DNA of 64,000 nt, from contig NC_045139.1 in assembly GCF_008831285.2 (NCBI RefSeq), forward strand, positions 35,871,706-35,935,705. The letters run 5' to 3'. The position numbers were made by a program, and so were the translations under genes. The stretch comes from Nymphaea colorata (lineage: Eukaryota > Streptophyta > Magnoliopsida > Nymphaeales > Nymphaeaceae). Under the pieces are notes generated by a model. That model worked only from the letters and a program-made list of their open reading frames with translations. It was not told where the DNA came from and made no database searches. This document shows, piece by piece, positions 36,730 through 48,210 of the stretch; position 1 is the first letter of the stretch; the number at the start of each line of letters is the position of its first letter.

Positions 36730-37306
36730 CTTCTTCAGGTGGATTCTTTACTTAGGGGTTTAGGCTCTTGATGTGCATTGTGCTCTTGATGTTGACGGTG
36801 CTCTTCTTTCATATTTTGTTCTATGTCTTTCATATATTCTAATATTTTAGCTAAGTGCTATAAAAGTACGGTCATAAATTCAACAACAAAGGTATACCAA
36901 TTATTACCTAGACTCATTAACACAAAACAAAACAATAAATTTTATTAGAAAAACCAAAACTCTTGCAGAATTGATATGATCAGTACGATAAAAATTTACA
37001 CTCAGTGCCTCATACTTTTTTGGCGCAAAACTCAACACCCTCCAAACAGTAGAAAAAACCAGTAACACTTGTGCAGCATACCCAATGAAGAAGAAAGACA
37101 GAGAAAATGATATCAAATGTATTACGCTGAAAAACTGATGAACTATTATAGGCTTATGCTTGAGTGGCGTGGAAAAGAAGGACATAGCAAAAATTACCGA
37201 ATAATCGACATGATGATATGAAATGCAAAAACAAAATAAACATGCAGTAATATTTATAGACGGGAGGGAGGTAAGGGTTTGGGGAGGGAGCAATTGCATC
37301 TCGCAT
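36730..37306 (-). pseudogene. Array unit 4: decayed copy
   Basis: From the ATG at 37306 the frame (MRDAIAPSPNPYLPPVYKYY) runs out after the first hydrophobic segment. The body (FFSTPLKHKPIIVHQFF through SFAPKKYEALSVNFYRTDHIN to FCVNESR, stop at 36904) is continuous but in another frame. The tail lies below the stop and is again shifted. Confidence 0.65.
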
Positions 37307-37564
37307 GAAAAAAAGGAAAAATGTAGTCGTATCAAGGTACCACCATGCCGTTCTTCGCACGCGTCGAAGATTCTTAGCAAGCTTAGGCAATCATTAATGC
37401 GACGTCGTGCTCTGCTACAAAAGTATCATACAGTCTGATAGGGGAAGAGCGTATGAGACTCGAAGCCTCTCAGTGATAGGAACTACTTGCAATCGGGTGG
37501 TACCTTGGTGGCTTGCCCTTCTCCGCCGAGCGATATCCACGGTAGATAGTTTTTCCTCTTATTC

Positions 37565-38092
37565 CTCTTCTATAACTGAATTCTTCACTTGAAGGTTTAG
37601 ACTCTTGATGTACATTGTGCCCTTCTTGATGTTGACCGTGCTTTTTTTTCATATTATGTTTCATATCTTTTATATATTTTAACTAAGTGCTATAAAAGCA
37701 CATTCATAAATTCAACAACAAAGGTATACCAAATATTACCTAGACCCGTTAACACAAAACAAAACAATAAACGATGAAAGTTAACACTCAATGCCTCATA
37801 CCTTTTTGGCATAGAACTCAATGTCCTCCAAACAGTAGAAAAAACCAGTAACACCTGTGCAACATACCTGATGGAAAAGAAAGACAGAAAAAATACGTTC
37901 AGATGTATTACTCTGGGAAACTGATGAACAATTATAGGTTTATGCTCCAGCGGCTTGTAGAAGGACATAGCAAAAAATCACTAAATAATCGATATGATGA
38001 CCTGAAATGCAAAAACAAAATAAACATTCAATAATATTTATAAAGGCGGATGGAAGGTAAGGGTTTGGGGAGGGAGCAATTGCATCTCGCAT
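37565..38092 (-). pseudogene. Array unit 5: decayed copy with a deletion in the third span
   Basis: From the ATG at 38092 the N-terminus resembles the others (MRDAIAPSPNPYLPSAFINI) and then shifts. The body (YKPLEHKPIIVHQFPRVIHL) is open to 37690, but the block between SVNFHR and LLFCFVLTGLGNIWYTF is missing, removing most of the third hydrophobic span. The deletion puts the tail in frame as far as EFMNVLL. Confidence 0.65.
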
Positions 38093-38377
38093 GGAAAAAA
38101 AGGAAAAGGAGGTCGTATCAAGGTATACCATGTCGTTTTTAGTACGCGTCAGAGATTCTTAGCACGTTTAGGTAATTGTTCATACGGCATCGTCCTCTGC
38201 TACAAAAGTATTGTTCGGTCCGAAAGTGGAAGAGCATATTAGACTCGAAGCCTCTCAAGGATAGGGCCAGCTTGCAATTGGGTAGTACCGTGGTGGTGGC
38301 TTGCTCTTCTTTGATGAACGATCTTCACGATAGACAACCTCCCAAATAGCTTATCCTCTTCTTCCTCTTATTCAAGT

Positions 38378-38932
38378 TTATTCTTCGTTTGGGGGTTTAG
38401 GCTCTTCATGCTCACTCTGCTCTTGATGTTGACCATGCTCTTGTTGTTGACCGTGCTTTTCTTTTATATTATCATTCATATCTTTCATATAACTTAATAT
38501 TTTAGCTAAGAGCTTTAAAAGCATAATCATAAATTCAACAATAAAGGTATACCAAATATTACCTAGATCCGTTAACACAAAACAAACAATAAGTTTTAAT
38601 AAAAAAACTAAAGCTCTCGCAGAATTGATAGGATTAGTACGACAAAAGTTCACACTCAGTGCCTCATCCTTTTTTGGCGCAGAACTCAATGCCCTCCAAA
38701 CAGTAGAAAAAACCAGTAACACCTGTGCAGAATATCCAATGGAGTAGAAATACAAAAAAAAATGAGATCGCTTGTATTACCATGACAAACTAATGAACAA
38801 TTATAAGTTTTTGCTCCAACGTCTTCGAAAAAAAGAACAGAGCAAAAATTCGTCAAATAATCGACATGCAGTAATATTTGTAAAGACGGACGGGAGATAA
38901 GGGTTTAGGGAGAGATCAATTGCATCTCGCAT
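38378..38932 (-). pseudogene. Array unit 6: copy with tail in frame but truncated first span
   Basis: The C-terminal 125 residues (38378-38755) form one open frame linking the body to the tail: FYSIGYSAQVLLVFSTVW, then SARALVFLLKLIVCFVLTDL, then GNIWYTFIVEFMIMLLKLLA, and a His/Gln/Glu-rich end (EHGQHQEQSEHEEPKPPNEE). The join is in frame because a single T is missing in the TTGTTTTGTTTTG run seen in other copies. The N-terminal part (ATG at 38932) has a deletion across the first hydrophobic segment. This copy best shows what the full-length family member looked like. Confidence 0.6.
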
Positions 38933-39249
38933 GAAAAAAGGAGAAAAGAAGGTCGTATCAAGGTACCACCATGCCATTCTTAGCACGCGTCAGAGATTCT
39001 TTGCACGCTGAGACAATCATCCATACGACATCGTGCTCTGTTACAAAAGTGTTGTTCGGTTCGGTAGTGGAAGATCGTATGAGATGCAAAGTCTCTCAGG
39101 AATAGGAACTGCTTGCAATTGGGTGGTACGGTGGCTTGCCCTTCTTTGGCAAGTGATCCCCATGCCGGACAGCCTCCCGAACATTGCTGGAATTTTGCAG
39201 GGGGTTTCCTCGACCCTTAGCTTTGAAGTGGAGGCTTTGTAGAGACCTG

Positions 39250-40563
39250 TGCCTCGACAAAGAGGTTTGGGGTGGAGGGTTTCAGGAGTTGAGTTAGCGA
39301 GAGAGAAAGAGATAGAGAGGGGACATAACGAGACTCACCTCAATGGGATAGAATGAAAGGAAATAAGGTAAGTCAGGGAGAACCAACATACATGAATATT
39401 AGGTCGGAAAAAAAGAAAACAAGAAGTGTAGAAAGTTGATTGGGTGAGGAAAAGAGCCCTAAAAGAGAAAAGATGAAAGGATGAGAGGCTAAAGGCAAAA
39501 CCTAGGAATAAGAAGAGAAAAATTATAAAATATTATTAACAAGAGGAAACGGCCATATTATTAGGACTTGGACTTTTAGTATGCTATCTTATGTGCATAA
39601 CTTGATGCAAGTTCTTCTTAAAAACACTCCTCCAAATAGTTCATTTATAAGAGAACCAAATGCATCTTGTTTGTCCACACGCAGCTTCTATTGACCGCAA
39701 GTGATCACTAATGCAAATAGTACCTTTTCCATTTGCAATCATCTTGGTTTACAAAAATAGTAGTTACCTTTAGTCCACTAGTTTCTTGTCATTGAAGAAA
39801 AGAGAATAAAACTGAACTTGATATTGAGAAACTTGTCTCTTAGCACCCCATTTTACAGGCCAAGAATGTTTATTTTACAACAGAATATTAATTAGGGTTA
39901 GTTTAAATACAGCTCTTAGTGCTTTAAATACAATGTCCCTCGTCTTCACCATATCAACGTCTACATGTTTCCCCGACTCATCCAGTTTTTCTCAAATGAT
40001 TTTGAACGAAAAAAACTTATTTCTTTATTCATGTTCTGAGATGCTCAACTGACATATCTAAGGACATTGATTGCATTCGGTTAAGATATCCGATCAAGTT
40101 TCAAAAAAGTCCTACATGAAAAACAAAAAAAAATCCAACTGAGAATTGAGATTGAATTGAATGCGTAAATATATGATAAATTGGATACAATAAATCATAC
40201 AATCTTTATTCTACCCCGACCTAGTAACTCGGGCTATATATAACGTCACCTGGTCCAGAGCAGAATATATAGCTTGGAGTCATGGCCCTGGGCACCCGAG
40301 TTTTGGACCGGATGCATAAGATTTGACCCGGGATGTTGGCCCAGGCTGCCCAACCCGACGTAGCGGTCGTGCCCGCATGTTGCTTTTTTCTTCTAATCTT
40401 CTTGAACATTTTTGTTTTTCTCTTATATTCATTAAGCAATTCTAAGAGCATAAACACACATCCTAATTCGAGTCAAAAGTATCGATCCGAGAACCGTATC
40501 GCCCTTTAAGTTGTACAAAGACCAAAACGACTACGGGCTGGTGATCGTCAAAGGTCAATAATG

Positions 40564-40643
<80 letters not shown>

Positions 40644-41587
40644 AGAGAGAGAGAGAGAGATTAGTAGAAACGAGACACCCAAGTCAGAGAGAAAAACAGG
40701 ACTCTTTAATTTCTGGTTAAAAAAATAATTTACTAAAATGTAAACATCTTAATGTATTTATAAAAATTATTTTAATATAAAACATGCTTTTATTCAAGTT
40801 TTCTTATGAAAAAAGTATATTTTTTTATTATCAAAATGTTGATGCTATGTGGACTATTCAATTTTTTTATTATAAAAACACAATTAAGGCCTAACAAAAC
40901 ATCCACTTAATATATGTTTTGCATTAACATATTATTATCATCATATCAATGAGGTTACTTTTTAAAAAAAGAAAACATTTTAAATAGTAAAATTAAAGCC
41001 TACATGACCATTCCCCCGGCCGAGCTGGTCACCACTTAATGCAAACCCTACATATATTTAGGTACATTCGTAGAACCTTGTAACGTAGTGTTTCATGAAT
41101 CTAACGAAAATTTTAAAGCAAAATAATTGACTAGTAACAATTTGTTACGACTGTTCAACAGCTCGTTAAGGGTGTCACCCTGCATGCCCCTAGTAAAGAT
41201 TGGAAGCTGGTTACATGCACCTTTTGGTAAACAAGAAATTACACACTAGAGCATATAACGACCAAAATACCCTAGTTCAGTAAAAAGGATAAATTTTTGT
41301 GAGGACAAAAGTGGTAATGAAAAAAGTTAAAAGACCAAAAAAGTCATTTTTCAAAAATTACCAACATGCCCTTCGTTCACTCATTTTTGTAGGATAGAAG
41401 GTGGCATTGGGCTGCCTTTGATAACTTAGAAAGTAAATTGATTAGTTAACTTGGAAGAACAAGCCTTCCACTCTCTTTAAATTGTCCAAAAGAATAAAAG
41501 AATGAAGGGAAGTTTGGTGTTTCACTTTTTGTTCAAACTTTGTTGAGCTTGGAATTGTATAATGAACAGATAAGAATCTGCCATATA
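39250..41587. other. Intergenic, repeats
   Basis: No gene. GC-rich retroelement-like fragment at about 40240-40385. A long (AT)n(GA)n tract at 40566-40660. The rest is AT-rich with no recognisable structure. Confidence 0.45.
40566..40660. repeat. (AT)n(GA)n compound microsatellite
   Basis: About 75 bp of AT followed by about 19 bp of GA, the same compound order as at 3850-3916. Confidence 0.95.
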
Positions 41588-41652
41588 CAGTGACGGAGCT
41601 AGAAAATTTGGTTGGAGGGGCACTCATTTAAAATTACTCATATTGGTTGGGC

Positions 41653-41688
<36 letters not shown>

Positions 41689-41784
41689 AATAAACGTTTA
41701 AAGATACCCATTTAGAAATAAAGAAATTTTAAGTGACTGGTGTGGGCAGTTGCCCACACCAATCACCATGTGGCTCCCCCACTG
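41588..41784. mobile_element. Short inverted-repeat element with CAGTGACGGAGC ends (about 197 bp)
   Basis: The left end is CAGTGACGGAGCTAG; the right end, reverse-complemented, is CAGTGGGGGAGCCAC. It contains an (AT)n run and GTGTGGGCAGTTGCCCACACC, a perfect internal palindrome with a 1-base centre. A related left-end sequence (GGTGGAGCTAGAAATTTAAATAAAG) lies at about 60651, and fragments like it near 245 and 57905. It is a non-coding dispersed element; the superfamily is not assigned. Confidence 0.55.
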
Positions 41785-42757
41785 GCCAGATCCTGGAAAA
41801 TTACCTGCTTAATTCTGGAACAGCACCGTCCACCACCACTTTGCCGGTAGACGATGCGAATGCAGCCGGAACGAGCTGCGCACCCTCGAGTGGAAACTAA
41901 AGAATGAGCCGTAGTACTCTCTAGCTCACTCAATCAAACACCTTATGTTCCGTGGACCTGTGGATTCGCCGTTAGCTCTAGAACACGTGACAGCAGGGTT
42001 ATGAGGGAGGGAAATTCAAGCTACATAGAATATTAGCTCTATTACATGATGTACTCAACCTGCACTGTGGAACTCTTCTAATGAAAAAGTTTGTTTCGGA
42101 GTTTTTGCTCTCTCTTTTACTCATATACATAATGCACACACACATACACACATTTGTGAACTTAATTTCAAGTATTATTGACATTGTTTTTCATAAATAC
42201 AATACATGCAAAATGCAAAGATCTACAAGATTCCCTAAACTGAGATCAACATCAGGTATCTAAATTTGACTTTATGAGGTTTTACAAAGTAACAATCATA
42301 GCCATTTCATCTCATATATAATCATATTTTTATCCACACATCCGATTTTATTTATCCCTTGTTTCACATATTTTCATTCATTTTTCATATTTTGGCTTTC
42401 ATCATGAATTTGGTGTGTGTGTGTATATATATATATATAAGAACTGAAATCAGCATATAGCTAGATGGCTAAATATTTAAAACTCATCTTGAGAACACCA
42501 AAACGGTCCTAAACGCACTATAAACCATTGTTATACCATAAATTATTACTAATGTTTTGGACTTTGTGTTTTTAACAACGACAAGGGTGACTCCTGCTAC
42601 TTAGGGTCATTTGATTCATGGTGATAGACGGTGAATAGGAAAACAAACAAAAAAAAAATGATGGGTATTTTCATCATTTAGTATTAGCTCATATTTTTTT
42701 TCTTTGTTTTTCTCTCAATCATTCATCACGATTGATGAAATAACTCTCATAAATAAG

Positions 42758-42799
<42 letters not shown>

Positions 42800-43400
42800 G
42801 AAAAAACAAAATGAACAAGATGAAAACATAACACTTTAAAGAGGAAGGGAGAAAGTTACTGGCACGGATGTCAATAGATCTGATTTGATATTAGAACAGA
42901 TGCCAAATAGGATATAATCTTAACCATATATGTTCTTGAAATTTTGAATTTGAATACAAAGGAATAAAAAAGACTGTGCTATATCTGGATATGAATTAGG
43001 ATTTTAATCCAAATCCGATTTTTAAATTCACGTATGCATGTGAATCCGACTTTTAAATTGAAACAGAACTGCATGTTAAGACCGGACTTTCAAAATGTGT
43101 GCATGAGAGATATAGGATATTCACTTAAGACTAAATCTTATCTGAACCCAAATGTGATCGGGTATTTATTTAAGTTTGAATTTAATATTGTTTCTTAAAT
43201 CCGAGTTTATCTAATTTCTTGATCGAACTACAATTTATTTATTTTTTACATGTCCAATTTTTTTAAAAGCAATTTAGTTTGGTTTCGGAAGTTGAGCAGT
43301 CTTTCGTAGAACGTCTTAAAGATGAGTGCCTAAAAGAAATATGGTTTTCTTGGAACTCTTTTTGGACAAAAAGATTCCGAAGCTATATATTAAATCCGAC
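41785..43400. other. Intergenic, including inverted copy of a dispersed repeat (about 42866-43262)
   Basis: From 42866 (GGATGTCAATAGATCTGAT) to about 43262 the sequence resembles the block at 4935-5373 in reverse orientation, with the shared ATTGACATCC terminus. (AT)n runs lie at about 42424-42438 and 42759-42796. No gene is seen. Confidence 0.45.
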
Positions 43401-43663
43401 CATACCTCGGGTCCGGAATTTGGGTCAGATCTCTTTTATTTTATTTCGAAACACAACAAAACCCTATTCGTTCGGGTTTGGGTCGGATTTGGGTCTGAGT
43501 TAAATACTCGATCGGATCTGTGGCGAAAAACCCGAACCCTGTCTGGCCCGATACGGATTGGAAATGGGTCTCGCCAATCTTCTACCCGTCCACGTCCATA
43601 CGGCAGAGAAAAGAGGTTCCCTGGTCGTGGCGTCGTTGTTTTCTCTGAACCGACCTCCAAGCG

Positions 43664-43718
43664 ATGGCAGGCGCAGAGAAAAACCAATTCTTCGATCTTC
43701 TCACACACCTCCTGCAGA

Positions 43719-43780
<62 letters not shown>

Positions 43781-45967
43781 AATGATGATGATAGTGATAG
43801 AAACTTTGATGATCCTTCAATTTCTATTATTTAAATGGTAAATATTAGGATTCTTAGAAGTTGGTTTCCTTTGTCCTTCAAATTCGTTCGGTATTGTTTG
43901 GCGTATTCAGGGAGCCGCTGATTGATGGCTCATGAACCCTAGCAACTGCTGATCGATGAAATTAATCCCTAGGGTCATCCTTGGGAATAGCAACAATCCC
44001 CAATGAGTGATACTGCCGTGTCATTTAATATAAGTGTTTAAATAATTGTCCGTGTCTTCAATTACAAGAGAACATGTATCTGGTTTGTGGAAATCTGGAA
44101 TGCCTTGCTCGTGGAGTTATTGCGTCGCTTGTTTAAGCAATTAGTGTATCAGCAATTTCAGATGTTCTTCTCCTGCATTTGGGTAATCTCTCAGAATGGT
44201 TCACATGGAAGAATCCACGTTTTTATGGGGTCATACAATGTCAAATTATCATGAGTTCATTGCATGACTAAGCAGTGATCAGAAAACTGAAATGTCTGCG
44301 CCTTTGCATAAGAAATTGTGTCTCTCGAATAATTCTTATATGAGCTGAAGAATTCGTGGTTGTAAGGAGGCCACACAGTGTTAATTTTTTCGTCAATTCA
44401 CCATGACAAAGAAGTGAAGGCTAACGAGTTCACCATTGTGAAAAGTTGCTAACCATTAGCTTGCCCGTTCTCTGTATGCTTCATAGAAAATTAGATCGTT
44501 ATAGCACATCTGAGTAACTTTATTAGTGTATGCAGTTTTTTTTTTTTTTTGGAAGGACATTGTCTAATTCAGATAATGAGCCTCATCTATCTAAATTATC
44601 TGAGGGCACCTTGTGTCCAGATTTGACTGTCTTGTTGACTATTTCATCTAAGCTTGCTTTTTCCTTTTAAACTGTCTTCTAGATGGGAATTTGCCTTTTA
44701 TGTATCATTTTTGTGAATCCTACACAATCAGATATTTCACACAAAAGAGACATAATGGAAGGTTATCCATGTTATTCATATACCTCACACATAAGGTCCG
44801 TGTGTAAGCTAAGACTCTAAAGATACATCCAGCAGCCTCTTGTTTTTTCAAAGACTATTCTCCTTCGCGTAGTCTCCCCCTTTTATGTTCCTCCTCATTG
44901 AGTTACATGAGCCATTTCCCTTGATCTGGCTGGCAGTAGTTGAAGATACATTTCAGCTATTGCAACTAATGCAATTCATTTACAGTTGTTAGAGAGTGAA
45001 CTCTAAGGGGGATGCCCTCTATGCTGCTTGTTGCAGATTTGCAGATTTTTTATATTGCCAGCTAGTTGCAGAATGGTCTCTGTTGCTCTTAGCACGTGAG
45101 GAAATATAATTTTTCCCTTGTGTCCTGTTCTTACTCATATTTAATCTCTATTCCTAATAACTTATTTCTAGCTTTCTCTTTCGTAATATTATAATTTTTA
45201 ACCAAAAAAGTGCAAGAAGATTTTTTTAGGTTATGCTAAATACATGTAACACCTTGTGCCACAAACACTGAAGATTGGAGCTTGTAGATTTGGGGGCATT
45301 ATAGGCTTAATCCAAGCTTGTTGATTGTTAATTACTGGAATCTTGAAACTAAAGTAAAAATTAGTTGACTTGTTTAATTTAAACCATTAGGACTTTGAGC
45401 AATGATTGGCAACTCAGGTTCAATTGGTAAGTTATTATTACTAAATGTGGGGTGGTGATGCCTTCTTGTATTTTGAACTGTCCGAGACGTTGCTTTGTGA
45501 TTTTTCTACTATTTGTAACATGGGTTTGACCATCTACGTTGCAGGTGGAGGCAGAAAGTAATCAAGAAGAAGTTGAACTACGAGCCAAAATAGAAGCTCT
45601 TGGTGAAGAGGTTACAAAAGTGCCATCTAAATCAGCTGCTGAGCTTGACGAAGTGCGCACAATATTCATATCCAATGGCTAAGAATTATTAGCAAAACTT
45701 TTAAGGTCAATTTAGTCTACTGAACATTCTTTACCTTAAACTTTGTAGTTGGAGATAGCCAGGCAGCTGGATAACTTGTCTGCTAAGTTGAACCATGTCG
45801 ACGCAATGATTTCTTCAGCCATGGCTGCAGACCCAGATGTTCAGACTCTACTACAGAGCACTTCCGACTTGTGGATGCCTGTTATCACTGCTACCTCATC
45901 CGAAAGGCGTACACTGGCAGACACTATCAGCTACACAAATGCAGAGGAAGCTCCCACCAACAAATAG
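43664..45967 (+). CDS. Conserved plant coiled-coil protein of unknown function, 127 residues
   Basis: Three exons fit by phase: 43664-43720, 45545-45652 and 45749-45967, all phase-0 joins. The protein starts MAGAEKNQFFDLLTHLLQK. It continues VEAESNQEEVELRAKIEALG and EVTKVPSKSAAELDELEIAR, a heptad-like helix, then LDNLSAKLNHVDAMISSAMA, DPDVQTLLQSTSDLWMPVIT and a short polar tail. The layout is a mostly helical, probably coiled-coil small protein; I recall similar plant proteins but no assigned function. The first intron begins GTCTCTCT, directly continuing into a CT microsatellite. The third exon begins with TTG (Leu), not a start. The start is the ATG at 43664, in a GC-rich context about 100 bp after retroelement-like sequence. 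Confidence 0.7.
43722..43780. repeat. (CT)n(GT)n microsatellite at an intron 5' end
   Basis: About 49 bp of CT then 10 bp of GT, beginning at the second base of the predicted intron 1 of the coiled-coil protein gene. Confidence 0.95.
43781..45544 (+). other. Intron 1 of the coiled-coil protein gene (remainder)
   Basis: T-rich 1.8-kb intron ending CTACGTTGCAG|GTGGAG. Nothing else recognised. Confidence 0.6.
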
Positions 45968-48210
45968 TATGACCAATGGTATTTGTTTGACATATGCCAA
46001 TTTGGCTTTCCTCTGTGATACCTAGGTCATCTTAATCGCTTGCATGATTTCTAATTTCTACATCTCTTACGTTGCTGGCATCTTATTCTCTGACCGTGAC
46101 TGTCCGCCTATTTTGTTCCAATTGGCCCTTTAAGAGTTATAGGTTTATACCTTGTAAAACTGTTAAATTATAAGTTTATAATTGGTTGTCATGCATTTTC
46201 TCCTTTATTTATAACAGGATTCACATGCTTATGTGACTGTCATTATTCCCTTTTATGAGCTCCCATCAACTTTATATGTAATATAAAAAACAATTTTCAC
46301 ATTGTTAAATGCGAACAAGTTACAGAGAACCTGGTAGGACGGTCCCTAAGGCACTGCAAACTATACAACAAATCAAAGATATTCATGTACTCATATGCAA
46401 GTAAATGAGTCTGAGAAGTCCAATGCACCTGCTGATGTTACCTGAACACGCCCAAGATAGGGTTTGTGAAGGTAAAATATAGGCTGTCGCCTGCGCAGGA
46501 AAGAAGGGGTGGGGGTCTGTATGTGTTTACCTAATTTGGTACCTATAGATTAAACCTCAAATTCTACCCCCTCCAATTTTAAATCAGGCACTTTGCTTGT
46601 GCAAAAATAACATAAAATGAGAATCTCAAACATGGGTTCTGGTTTGATGAACTGTAGATTTTAGTGGGAATCCTTGGCTGCATCAACAAAAAACATGCCG
46701 TTCAATCTAAAAACCAAGGTAATCAAACGCCTCCTTTTAAGTTTTAACTATTTGTTTCATCTTTTTCTTCTTTTCATTAAGATGTTAAAGAATTGCAAAT
46801 GTGTCTCGAAGAGCATAGCATAGCTAGGTGAGGCAGTATACACATGGACAGTGCATCTTTGCGTCAATTCCCATCTGCTATTGCCCTATGCCACAAAATG
46901 GTGAGAATGCTCCATAAAGCTGACGGCAGCCAGCTATCCGCTCAAGCCTCAACGCAGCCCAAAACCCTGAAAAGAGAAAGAATGCTAAACCCTCGAACCT
47001 TTATTATGGGCGGTATATTGTCAACCTCTCATTTGCGCAGATATAATCAGATATAATCAGTTTTCTATTCGATTTAAAAAAGGCTTAAAGGAAAAGCATC
47101 CATCCACCAACATCTAACGTCTCCAAGCCAAGCATGCCCACCTTAATCTTGACATTTATCTTCACCCTGAACCAAAGAACCTAGTGTTTTCTTGGTTCAG
47201 GCCAAAACAATGAATTTTAAGTGAAAACAAGATTGCGATCACCGCTCCCTGAAATAATCGAACTCAAAAAAGAGAGAATGGAATTCAGTGAGTAAATAAT
47301 ATCTTATGTATGGAAGAACCCCACTGAAAAAGGCTACTCTTACAATTTTCGATGTCGTCTCTTCAAAAATACACACATTCACATATAGAAAGGGAAGAGT
47401 GATCAGCAAGATAGAACTTACGTGTTTCTTACAGTTACATATTTTAATTAAAAAAGTAACAGGCGTTTTGACCAATCGGTACGGCGATAGTTATATATTT
47501 TTAATTAATCATATATATAAAATCAACAACAAAAAATAACATAAATATAAAAAAGATGCCATTGTTGCATGGAAGGAGGAAGAGGCGTTACTGCAGGACA
47601 CCGTGGCATTGGTTTAAACGAAGGGTTTGAACTACAAGCAGCATTTTTTACGTTTCATTTCAAGCTTTTTATTTGTTTTTAACTTTTCTTTTTCAATTTA
47701 AAATGTTCAAAAGATGGCCGACATGGATATGGGACGATACCACCAATGGCACATAAAATGTTTCTAAAGGAGTCATCGGCAAGGCACCAAAATGAGTAGT
47801 AATTATAGCAGCACAAATGTACCAAATACTCCATGCGGCAAAACTGTAGAATTTAGCTAATGGTGCTTAAGTTTCAGATAAGTTGCCAAAAAAGGAAAAA
47901 AATAGAATCCTCAAGAAGTATTGCTCCAGAAATGCTCAAATCTTTTCATTATTCATGAACAGGGGAAAAAAGAGATAACCAAATCATATATATCATATAC
48001 CAGCTAAAGCATGGCTCAAAAAATGATTACATTGGAAAGTAGTCCTCTTGAAGCTTATATTGATAGCAGTTGAGGTCTCTGATGGTTTGCTTTGCTCAAA
48101 AAAGCATCTAGTATTAGTGGCTGTACATGTAATGCTCGAATTTGCACAAAGATTAATCAACAAAGACAAACTTGCAGAAGGCTAACCAAACGCAATCTGC
48201 ATGGCAATCA
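45968..48210. other. Intergenic between two converging genes
   Basis: It should hold the 3'UTRs of the coiled-coil gene (plus) and FAS1 (minus). Open frames at about 46844-47056 and 47239-47539 show no recognisable features. Confidence 0.4.

Larger units (their letters stand above)
34240..39250 (-). repeat. Tandem array of six gene-sized units, 0.79-0.87 kb each, plus a partial flank
   Basis: Start-to-start spacings are 812, 865, 820, 786 and 840 bp (ATGs at 34809, 35621, 36486, 37306, 38092, 38932). Each unit contains the coding relic and a spacer of about 250-350 bp. The spacer of unit 6 continues to about 39130, after which similarity ends. All units are in the same orientation. Spacer blocks such as GAGACTCGAAGCCTCTCA and GCAATCGGGTGGTACC look at least as well conserved as the coding part. 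Confidence 0.85.

Noticed and set aside
35676..39242. Plus-strand open frames repeated in the array spacers (GRAYETRSLSG ... NRVVPWWWLALL)
   Set aside because: They repeat only because the spacer DNA is duplicated; the starts differ, the frames cover the inverted-repeat spacer, and no motif is recognised. Kept as a spacer observation, not as genes.
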